Shown here piece after piece: positions 55,301 to 64,000 of a stretch of 64,000 nt of DNA. The notes beneath the pieces were generated by a model, which was not told the origin of the DNA, searched no databases, and was given only the letters and a program-made list of their open reading frames with translations. Each line of letters begins with the position of its first letter. Position 1 is the first letter of the stretch. The stretch is from Eumeta japonica (Eukaryota > Arthropoda > Insecta > Lepidoptera > Psychidae). Position numbers and translations under genes: made by a program. The DNA is taken from positions 248,001-312,000 of the forward strand of contig BGZK01000539.1 in the NCBI GenBank assembly GCA_005406025.1, written 5' to 3'.

Positions 55301-58300
55301 TGACTAACGACTTATTTTGAATAAAATTAGATATAACAATAAATTTAGTTTGATTTAGCTATCTCATTAATGTTTTGATTAGTTTTATATTTTTCTTTTT
55401 TTATGTAGGTATACCTTAAAAATAAATATTCGAAATTAAATTTGTAATTTTTGACAATAATTAATTTTTCCATGTTAATTATTATATTAAAATTATTTTA
55501 TCGAATTGTACTAGTAGTTTATTTATTCTTCTAAATAATCCCAAAATTTCAAAATTTTAGCTCTAAAAACAGTGGAGTTATAGATTTATGACATATGTTT
55601 CCCCGCGGTCCATAGTGCAACGCCCCGCACCGGAGATAGCAATGTAGCCGCATTATTTAGAATGTTATTCTACCATGCAACATAAATATTTTGGGACAGA
55701 TATCAACGGCTGCTATAATATACTTCGCTAAATATTTTTCTGTAAAAGTATTCCACAATTTTCCTAAAACATTACGCTGCTTCTCTTTCGATTTTTATTT
55801 TAATCGGTTTACTAGTTTAGTTGTGAAACCTATTGAATAAACACTTCAGCAAATTGCATCAAAAGTAAAGACGTAATACGTAAAAGTAATCGATTTGACA
55901 GATAACGCATGGACAATCTGTCAAATCTTATGGATTTTACGAGTTACGTTGCGATTTTTGATAGATTTATTACACTTGTATGGACACAAATACTAATTGT
56001 CCCTATTCACATCCACGTATTTTCATATGATTCCCGATCGACAAAGAGATCCCGTGTCTTCGGGCATTGACACTTACCGCGTTTCGAGCATTTCGCCGAC
56101 GGCATCAATCAAGTGTTCTCTGGTCAGGTCGCTGTACGACACCACGGTGGCCATGCCGGCGTCCCTCAGCGCCGCTGCGTTGCCGTACTGGTCACCAAAC
56201 AGCGGTATAGCCACCATCGGTATACCGGAGTCCACAGCCTCGATGGTGCTGAGGATTCCGGCGTGGGAGATGAACACTTTTACGTTATCGTGACCTGGAA
56301 TGTTAAAAAAAAAACTTAAGAAGGGATGAAGCTGTTTAAACTGTAATAAATCACGATTAAAAGGTTAGATTCCTCGTTTCTGGTTATCTCTTAACGCTTT
56401 TATTGTATCGTTGGAGTAATAACAATATAATATAGTATGTAATGTAGCACAGTATTCGTTTCTTTGGTTAATTCTAGTAAGAAGTTTACCAATAAAATAT
56501 CGTAAGTAAATGTGGTATGTACTGCGTATACTTATGTATATGTGTTAAAATAGTTAAACATTAAGAAACAACACCAATATAAAATTCAATTCAAATATAA
56601 TAGTATTAGTTTTCGCCCGCCGCTCTATCGGCTTGGATGTAGAATTAATTTTTCCATGGACAGCATGAACGGTCTACATAAAGATGTAGACCGTTCATGT
56701 TGTCCATGATGATTTCGATCACGTGACTGCTCTTGATTCCAATTTCGGTCTCGAACAAGATAGCCGGTTTTGCCTTCGATTCAATTCTGATGAAATTATC
56801 TCCAGGGACCCATAGATACTCTGACACGGAAAAGAAGTGTACTGCCCTTATTTTTTACTATTATGAAATGATCTCGTCACATTTTCGATCCTATTCTGAA
56901 ACGATCTCGTCACATTGTCGATTCTATTATGAAACGATCTCGACACATTTTCGATCCTATTATGAAACGATCTCGTCACATTTTCGATCCTATTATGAAA
57001 ACGATCTCGTCACATTCTCGATCCCGATCCCTGACTTCTAGTGGCTCCTATCACAGACCGATGTTTAACTTGACCTTCTCTTATCAATATCCATCGCCAT
57101 ATGTAAAGAATTCTTTCTATGCTCACAGGAACCTAATATTTACGTTAAGAAAAAAATAGATGACCCAAAGTTTACATAATTTACAGGCTTCATACTTTCG
57201 ATTGGTATATAATTTCTTCGTTAAATTAATGAGTGCAATGTTTAAAAAAATAATTTAAGAATTTCTAATTAAACGTTGTCTGGGCCGGATTTTTTAACCA
57301 ACCCACTAGCGATATATTTCTTAACATTATTACATTTATATAAAATGTGTTCCGTCCAACAAACAAATGGGTGAAGGTCGTTTCTAATTCGGATTCTCTA
57401 CTAATATACATGACGAACGAATTTATTCTATGCCTACGCGGGCGGAGTCGCGGGCGAAGGTTGTAATTTTTATAAAGGAAAAATTATATATTTTAGAATG
57501 TAATATCAAAACTGTCTTAAAATCAACGGAGCAGCACTCACGCAGTATGTCATATTGCGGCAGCCAGCGCCTGGTCATCACGTTCCTCGGCATGTTGGGG
57601 ATGTCGTCGCCGTCCCATTTCCATAACACTCTTAATGGTAATTTGGAGAAGAACGATAATAACACGTTCAGCTTTTCTTTCGGCAGCGTGGAATCCTTCA
57701 CCGTTGAGCCCAGGTTTATGTATATGACCCCGTTTTCCGCTTCGTTTATGAACCTTTCGAGGTCCTGGAGAAAAAACGCGAGAGAATTTTGAGAAAAAAA
57801 ATACTTTATTAAAAATCGAAAACAAGAAAAGAGCGCGTGTCCAGAGTACACGTGTCAGAAGTGAAACTTCTTTGGCAACATTAATTAAAATCAGTAAGAT
57901 TGTTCATAAATAATCAGAGATACCAATTAAAGACTAAAATTATAGATAAAAATTGATGAAAGATCAAAAATGAGATATTGTAGATATTTAAAGGATTGAG
58001 GCATAGTACTGAAAAGATTTCTATAAAAATTTTAAACTTAAAATTACGATGATATTTTGAATAATGCAGTAATTGATAAATGAATACTAATAAAAAAATA
58101 TATTGTACAAATAATGTAATATTGTTGTCGGGCAAGAAAATAAAAATTATATGTACTTTTTGTATTTAAAATCATTATGATAAAGGATGTTTGAGCAATG
58201 TACATTTTTTTTTTGCGTTTTAAAGAAAAGCTATTTTATTATTATATTCATAGACAATTATGTACAAACATATAATGTACTCAAATTTGGCATTATCATT

Positions 58301-61300
58301 GTTGTTGTTATAATTATTAGTAAATTTCATTTATAATGATATGATTAACATACTTTTATTTATTTAATAATTAAAGATTTGTAGAAGTTATAATAAGAAA
58401 TACACGTTTTACATTCAACATAATTCAGGAGCCCCGTAAAAAGAATTCCCTCTACAGCAATAGAGCACAGCATGCTTACTACTTTTGTCTCTTTCTTTCT
58501 GGCGATCTGTCCGGTTGCTCTCTCCGTCTTTTAAAGTCTAAAATCGTGACGGCCTCATCATCCCGTTATTATTACGCCGTGACGCGACCCTGAAATTTCA
58601 CTCTCAACGCGCCCAAAGAAGTTTCACTTCAAAAATCATAGTACGGTTTATACGTATTTAGGTAAACAAATAGACAAATAAAATGAAGTACATCCAGTGT
58701 TTATTAAAATTTATAATTTATATTAGGAGAACGTATGGTTGTATATTTCGTGTATTATATGAAAATCCATATTTTTTGTTTTAAAAAACAGAGTGTCAAA
58801 CAATATCGTCTACGCTGGTCCAATGCGATTTGTCACATTTTCATATCGCTGAAGGTTTTAATGAAACTTCTTTTCACGCAAAGTTTCATCACTATGTTCT
58901 TCTCCTTGGCCGTTACAGCGAGTGATAATTGAAGTTTCAATTTGCACACGAGGGCATGAACTTGTTTAGCACCTCCCGCCTCACAGGCGGAAGTCATAAC
59001 CACTGGACCTATTATTGCTCATGTTATCTATATCTTTCTTCACTTCTATGAATGAACATGAACATAATCCGATTAACAAAACAGTAGAGCGAGAAAATCA
59101 GTACATTAAAGATATTTGACAAAAACTACTCTGAGGCGCATTATAAACTTTGACAGAATATATTAAAATGGGTTTTAGAGTTTTTGGCTATCTGTCTGTA
59201 TATTTGTTCGTGCACTCTGAAAGAACTACTGGACAGAATTTAATGAAATTTGTTATGGTAATAGTTGGTAACCTGGATTATCATATGGGTTATTTTCGTC
59301 GTTATTACGTAAGATCATAAAAATGGTTAGTTAATAGATATAGTTTTAAAAAGCGCGCGTTTTCCTCGACACAATAAAGATATGTGGTATCCATAGTAAA
59401 ATTCTCTTGCCGCCTTGGAGGGAGGGTGGGGTTAGGGGAGAGGAATGTGGGCGCCAATTTGGAGTTTTGCAACATGATTCAAGCAATATATTCAATCAAA
59501 TCAATATAAATAAATATGAATAAAAGCACCTATATGCTTTCAATATTGTAAGAGATCTTATCGCATATATGCGATATTGGAATATATTCCAGGATATTTC
59601 ATATATGTTCGGGTGTATTTATTTCAAATATTTTACCCTTAATTCCAATTGCGCTTCGGAGCTGACATACATAACGTGACCATTTATTTATTTTGTCAGA
59701 CCGGGACACAACTGCGGAAATATATATATAATAAAAAAAGTGTTTTTGTGTTTTACAAGAATTTGGGTGGAAGGGATTTATCTGTCCTGCACACACGCGT
59801 CGGTGCAGCACCGCGCGGGCGGGCGGCGCGCTCAGCCGTCATCTGCCTCCCCGTGCGGGGCGTCGGGCCACGCATTTCGAGCGGAAAAAATAAATTTTAA
59901 ACTATTGTTGGGTCTGCTTGCAAAACCGGGACTATGTTGGCTTCGTTGGGGACATCAGGACAGACTGCCTGAATCCAGGACTGTCCCGCCCAAACCGGGA
60001 CGTATGGTCACGTAAGACATGCACCACTTTTAAGGTTCCGAGCCAAAATTGGCAAAAACGGAACCCTTATAGTTTCGTCATATCCGTCTGTCCGTATGTC
60101 ACAAGAATTTTATTCAAAAACGACTAAATGTATATTGATGACATTTGGAGTATATTTGTCTTGTATAAGCCGCTATTTAGTTTGGTAATTAAATAACAAA
60201 GACAAATATTTCTAGGGGGACCCTTTATACATGTAACAGAAGCTGAATAAAAAATATTTCAGCAAACATCAACATGTGATATATAGTTCGCCAGTTCTTT
60301 TAAAAACATTATGGTTTCTAAGCAATTTTTTTTTATTGAATTTTTTCGGATGTAATCTCTCCGAAATCAGCACAAACTGTGTCCCCTTCCTTTATTTTTT
60401 AAATCGTACTTTTAAAAAAATATGATATCAATACAAAGGTAACCCTTAATAAATACTCAATTTCTTTGTAGTAACGATTACGGAACCCTACACTGAGCAT
60501 GGTACGACATACTCTTAGCCGTTTTTTTTGAATATACGTTTTTCTGTTTAAATTTGAAAATGTGTGAAAAAATTCTATTGTTTTAACTTCAAAGTTTGCA
60601 AGAATTAGAAAATAAAATAAAACGTGACTATGCAACTCCCAATCTTTACAGAAAAAATAAAATAAATTGCACAGTTTTTGAAAAAGTGAACAATCATTTA
60701 ATTTTAAGTTTGTCCGAATTTTGGAGGACCACTATATTAACAGGCTTGATTTAAACTATTTGTAATTATTACATTGTAAAGAATTGTTGGTAACCGCACT
60801 TGACACGCATTTAACCGATTTTTTTGTGTATGCTAGTATTAAATTATGACTAATATTAACTTATGTCACATAATTATTTATAGATTTATGAATATCTTAA
60901 AAATATTACGCAATACTTGTGATGTCTCGATGAAGTGATTATTAGCGGTAGCAATTTAAGTTTACAGTTGAAATATCTTTGAATAGTCTGTGTTAAGACT
61001 TTGTGTGAGATTATTAACATAAATTAGTTCGCTTCTATGTATTTGCTTTTAGATCGCTATAAAAAGAATTTTTAAAGTTCAATCTCATCAAGGCAGTTGT
61101 TCAAAAATTTTCGTATTTCGATATACTTAATTTTGGAGTATGGTATATTAATGGGTTTGATACAAAAGCAGAAAGTAAGGCAAAAACGATAGCGACGATC
61201 GAATGTAATCGGATATGTTTATAAATCACTTTATACCACTGAAAGAATACAGTGATAAAGAAAGGCTTGTAGGTCGAGGGCGATAAGAAGCGTGTTTGTC

Positions 61301-62823
61301 AACAAATTAAATGCGGGTTTTTTCTTCTCGTCATCGTGCATAGAATACGAATTGCGTTAAATGCCAAAGCAAAAGTAAAATTGTAAATCAATATGCGTGC
61401 TATTTGATAGAAATATCTGACAGTTCGTCGCGGATCGAAATGATACTCAATAGTACTTCAATACTTTGGTAATAAATAACAAAGACGAGATCTAAACCCT
61501 TTAACAGTAACATTACAAATAATTTCGCAACTGCTGACGATACGGAGTTCGTTGGAATGAAGTAATGATATTGCGTTTCCGTCCCTTAAGTGGGTCATTG
61601 AACTGTCGAGATGCGTAACAAACAAACGCTCGTGCGTCGTGAAGGTAACTTTCACAATTTTTTAATAACTTGTATGTGTATTTGATTTTTTCTATCCTCT
61701 GAATGAGTAATAATACTACTTTAGTGTATTTTGGAAGAAATACAATCTGAGTTTTTTCAAATCAATCAAATAGTTTTTTCAAATCAAAGTGATTTGAAAT
61801 AGTGTTTTCAAATCAAAGTGATTTGAAAAAAACTAAATTACCTTTTAAGATTACTAAACGTTTGATTAAGAAAATTATTAGGGTCAGATATTTAATCCGA
61901 ATATCTATTGCTTAATAAGATATCGATGTTCAATGTGTTCAGGAGTTTTTATTGATATGCTATTGTTATTTAAATATAAGTAATTATATACTCACTGTTG
62001 GTATCACCCTTGGACTTCTAAGATGTATACCTCCAATGTCGATGACGTTATCAGGTCTGGTGAACCCTCCGAATACAGACTGATGCGTGTTGACGAAAGT
62101 CAAGCTGGCGTTCGATGCGATGCTCTCCAGGGTCGGCAAATCGTCTCCAAGAAATTTATACAGGAACACGTGATCGGTCACCTGTGATCCTACATAATAA
62201 ACCCAGTTCGTGGCATGATACAGCACGTAGCTTACGAGCCTTTCCAGAAACCATGGTTCCCGGCCGTAATGCAGACCGGATTGAGAGATGTAGGAAGGAT
62301 TGAAACTAATGCCCAGCCTGTTGAATTGCCAAGTTTGAACAGGCTGAGGGTTGTACGATATGTACGGTGCACTCAGGTTGGCGGCTAGAGCTAAGCCGCA
62401 GTCACTATTAAAAGACTCGACCAGAATAACGTCGAAACGCGGCCGCATCCTCAGCATGTGCAGCACCTGATGGTTGTTCATCAGAGTCTTGCAGTCGTCG
62501 TTACCGGATTTCGTGGCCACCAGGGTCTCGAACGGCAGCCGCACCACTTCGTTGTCTATCACCGATTCGAAGGACAGCCCCTTGTACACAAGATTTTCAC
62601 TGAGGAGCACATCCCTGTACGAGGACGGCGCGTCCTGCATGGGGAAGTGGCTTATCAGGGTCACTTCGTGATTCCTGTTCGCCAGCTCCCTGAACAGGCT
62701 GCGATACGTGAGATAATTGTTGCGATCCAGGGATGGAAAGACGCCGAGTATCTTATAGCACTCCCCGACGAGTACGATGCCGGCGAGCTGGATCGCCACC
62801 GGTACGAGTCCGATCGGGTACAT
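49310..62823 (-). CDS. UDP-glycosyltransferase UGT-3, complete, lacking the catalytic histidine
   Basis: Exons complement(61996..62823), (57542..57764), (56078..56294) and (49310..49628), phases 0, 1, 2, encode 528 aa over 13.5 kb. The start is ATG 62823; the open frame continues upstream only through non-ATG codons (TTG at 62853). Signal peptide: residues 1-21. The N-terminal motif reads ILGVFPSLDRNNYLTY, so Asn36 replaces the catalytic His of FP...SH. The partner Asp141 is present (ESFNSDCGL). Exon 2 has GVIYINLGS and RRWLPQYDIL. The exon 3 signature runs from FISHAGI to PLFGDQ. Exon 4 has KLWHDRPMSPLESAIYW, a membrane helix, a cysteine cluster (CCSCCC) and a basic tail. Everything except the His is well conserved, so it is probably expressed and selected, perhaps with altered acceptor chemistry. 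Introns are up to 6.4 kb and hold many repeats. Confidence 0.93.
50765..50885 (+). repeat. dispersed repeat R6, copy 1
   Basis: GCGCTCTCAAGTTGGCGG, GTGAAAATAATTTTTTTATT, GATTGTTCTTTGTTTGTTC and TTCATTGTTCGATGAAAAAT recur in reverse orientation at 53255-53400. The copy lies in UGT-3 intron 3. Confidence 0.7.
50925..51090. repeat. three palindromic GGCGACG/CGTCGCC motifs in a row
   Basis: Near 50930, 51010 and 51073 the motif TGGCGACGnGTCGCCA appears in three versions, each followed by a short AT-rich spacer (CTATACAATGGTATA, CTATATAATAAATA) and GTAATGTGT before the last two. The third is a perfect 16-nt palindrome (51073-51088). Spacing is about 65-80 nt. Confidence 0.75.
53205..53400 (-). 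repeat. dispersed repeat R6, copy 2, with PBS-like TGGCGCC
   Basis: Reverse complement of the 50765-50885 repeat. On the plus strand 53219-53235 reads TGGCGCCGACTTGAGGG, which resembles a tRNA primer-binding site next to an LTR. No LTR boundaries or retrotransposon proteins were found nearby. Confidence 0.55.
54290..55310 (+). pseudogene. relic of an uncharacterised repetitive arthropod ORF
   Basis: A broken plus-strand reading frame carries an N-terminal part rich in cysteines (CEVCGAKPSEMNN, LWNLCCTCPMICF), a basic stretch, KPRQFSGNSNNGNTSRRFF, then ITGFDEDLIKRFHTILQS. In other frames follow YNWYYMPSSIYKILMRG, LPLGQFSEMHRN and SLRKTPKKITKS. I recall this string of motifs from many uncharacterised, multicopy arthropod proteins that look transposon-derived, though I cannot name the superfamily. 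Stops and frameshifts occur at about 54476, 54933, 55090 and 55200. It lies in UGT-3 intron 3 on the opposite strand. Confidence 0.65.
55868..55960. repeat. short palindromic repeat R5, copy 2
   Basis: GATTTGACAGAT and ATCTGTCAAATC pair around an AACGCATGGACA centre, with GTAATACGTAAAAGTAA outside. Related to 39110-39220. It lies in UGT-3 intron 3. Confidence 0.55.
56655..56708. repeat. 25-bp hairpin with one mismatch, 4-nt loop
   Basis: The arms at 56655-56679 (CATGGACAGCATGAACGG plus TCTACAT) and 56684-56708 pair with a single mismatch. It lies in UGT-3 intron 2, just before a minisatellite. Confidence 0.85.
56861..57027 (+). repeat. 33-nt minisatellite, five units, in UGT-3 intron 2
   Basis: Five consecutive units of about 33 nt (GAAACGATCTCGTCACATT then TTCGATCCTATTAT) differ by one to three bases, and the last has an extra A. 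The plus-strand open frame that reads through them (SSHFRSYYETI repeated) is a by-product of the period being a multiple of three. Confidence 0.9.
57858..58630. mobile_element. candidate miniature element bounded by inverted 18-mers
   Basis: GAAGTGAAACTTCTTTGG at 57858-57875 recurs as its exact reverse complement at 58613-58630. The interior is AT-rich on the left and GC-richer on the right (CACCGT-free, with GACGCGACCC and TTCTGGCGATCTGTCCGG). No target duplication was identified. It lies in UGT-3 intron 1. Confidence 0.4.
60020..60525 (+). repeat. dispersed lepidopteran repeat, plus-strand copy
   Basis: It begins with AAGGTTCCGAGCCAAAATTG and CCGTCTGTCCGTATGTCAC, and ends with TACGGAACCCTACACTGAGC then ATGGTACGACATACTC. 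It shares the first part with 60-260 (reversed). Just upstream, 59640-60015 has CCGGGAC motifs and opposed GTGACCAT/ATGGTCAC at its ends, suggesting a second miniature element. All lies in UGT-3 intron 1. Confidence 0.55.
61745..61830. repeat. TTTTTTCAAATCA inverted/tandem repeat cluster
   Basis: TTTTCAAATCA occurs three times, twice followed by AAGTGATTTGAAA, producing nested palindromes within UGT-3 intron 1, about 170 nt before the exon 1 donor. Confidence 0.7.
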
Positions 62824-64000
62824 TTCGCGTGCGTTTCGTGGCGCAGTCGGCAAGTTACTAGGGCGTAAATCGAGTCGTGGTGTCTAATAATAGGTGGAAG
62901 TGAGGTAATCGCGCCGACGCCGCCGCTCGTTTCGTCACTGGTAGAAATATTCGGTCGGCGGCGATCGCGCGGCATTGAACGTGACCTCAATTTGCATGCG
63001 ACGGGTCCTCGCCGGCGCCGGCGACCGGTTCTGAACTTTGTCCCGTGGAATACGAACGTTGACGTCTATGCCGCGTTGTCTATCATTCGTTGACCCCGGT
63101 GTACGATTGTTTCTCGCCGTCGAGGATATGATTTAAGGGTACCGTAGCCGAAGTGAAACGTAAACGGGACGCTTCTAGTATCGTCATGTATGTCTGTACC
63201 GCGGCTATCCGCTGCGGCATATAATCGATTTTTAATCGCTTCTCATGAAATTCTATTGAAAGGTGTTTCATATCGATCGCTATGTAACCATTTCGTAAAG
63301 AAATGAAGAAGAACAAATTGAATGATGGACGATTTTGCTGGTCAATTCCAGAAAGTTCCATATTTTCTAAATTAGAATAGCTGGAAAATACAAAACAAAT
63401 TTTCGAGTTCCAAAAAAAGAAAAACTAGAACACTTTTTAACTGGTATTACAAATCGATTGATTTATCGGTGTAATCAATCGATTCGTTTACAAGTGGAAG
63501 TTATTTTTTTTCCAACAATATGTTTATATTAAATTGACCGATTTTTTTAAGGATTTAAACTGATTCGATATTGCAAATAAAAATATTTTAAAAAGTTATT
63601 AAGAAATTACTAAAGATATTGTCAACTAATCAAGCTTAAATTTTGAAAAAATCTGAACCAAATGTTTATTTAGATGTTGTGAGGCTACTTTTATCAGTCG
63701 ATCGTTTTAAAAGTTGTAAAAACATTTTTTTTAATTCTGCTTTAATTACACCTCTCGATTAAGTTGACCAATATCGATAACCCTTGCATTATTCGATAAA
63801 GTTTGTTAAATAATGTGTTTACGAAAATTTATAATCAGTCCATTACAAGTGTTAAAAAAAATAGTCCATTCAAAAATTTCTGTATAACGATTTTTTGGCC
63901 AAATTAATCCATTTAATTGGGTTAATGGCATTCGACATAGTATTATGGAAAATAGAGTTAAATTTTACCATTTTATTAGATTAAAAATGATATTAAAAAA
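62824..64000. other. 5' flank of UGT-3 and right edge
   Basis: 62824-63120 is GC-rich (for example GCCGGCGCCGGCGACCGG near 63012) and is the likely UGT-3 promoter region, though no TATA box can be assigned. 63130-63260 carries a GGTACCGTAGCCGAAGTG repeat with related GGGGTACCGTAACG at 35545. From 63400 onward the sequence resembles the diverged units of repeat R4. No coding exon was found; the minus-strand open frame at 63083-63361 is repeat sequence. Confidence 0.5.

Noticed and set aside
56733..57159. 102- and 76-codon frames with repeated SHFRSYYET
   Set aside because: By-product of the 33-nt minisatellite, whose period is divisible by three.
59649..60127. overlapping plus-strand frames of 69-91 codons
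   Set aside because: They cover a short GC-rich repeat patch and a CCGGGAC element end; no conserved protein pattern.
62824..62853. N-terminal extension of UGT-3 by ten codons from position 62853
   Set aside because: The codon is TTG. ATG 62823 gives a normal signal peptide and family-typical length.
62458..62868. 136-codon plus-strand frame
   Set aside because: Antisense shadow of UGT-3 exon 1, caused by its GC-rich third codon positions.

Overview
This is nuclear DNA from an insect, most likely a moth or butterfly (Lepidoptera). The genes are intron-rich, AT-rich and of insect type. Between them lie many repeats in styles typical of Lepidoptera: blocks around GGTTCCGTACC, 'CCCGCGGGCGAAG' element ends, purine-rich GAATCG blocks, mariner relics and non-LTR retrotransposon relics. 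All gene models below were built by eye from translations, GT/AG splice sites and intron phase; no database was searched.

Layout. The left edge carries two housekeeping genes: the 5' end of the histone acetyltransferase Tip60/KAT5 (minus strand, leaving the window) and a complete three-exon mitochondrial chaperone gene, Tim9 (plus strand). From about 6.9 kb onward the window is a detoxification-type cluster of UDP-glycosyltransferases (UGTs). UGT-1 (17421-24875, plus, 520 aa), UGT-2 (36163-41377, minus, 517 aa) and UGT-3 (49310-62823, minus, 528 aa) all have four coding exons with the same intron phases (0, 1, 2). A fourth UGT (32471-35970, plus) is a decaying pseudogene. It has lost exon 1 and has a broken exon 2 and a deletion in exon 3, but it keeps splice junctions in the ancestral phases.

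Between the UGTs sit two three-exon genes for small cysteine-rich proteins of unknown function (gene A, 6931-11997; gene B, 25258-28961; both minus). They share a 140-nt middle exon, the same intron phases and a core containing KPG-IP-GWLY and CGWRPG motifs. The order A(-) UGT-1(+) B(-) UGT-relic(+) suggests that a two-gene block was duplicated in tandem, after which one UGT copy died while both cysteine-rich copies stayed open.

The most notable enzyme feature is in UGT-3. The catalytic histidine of the N-terminal 'FP...SH' motif is replaced by asparagine, while the partner aspartate, the UGT signature and the membrane anchor are intact.

The rest is introns and intergenic DNA rich in mobile-element debris: a mariner element with both ends and TA target duplication, a nested pair of miniature elements, a non-LTR retrotransposon with RT motifs inside UGT-1 intron 3, two truncated copies of another LINE tail, a relic of an uncharacterised repetitive arthropod ORF, families of dispersed noncoding repeats, a 33-nt minisatellite, and an unusual number of near-perfect short-loop hairpins. 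No tRNA, rRNA or CRISPR was seen.
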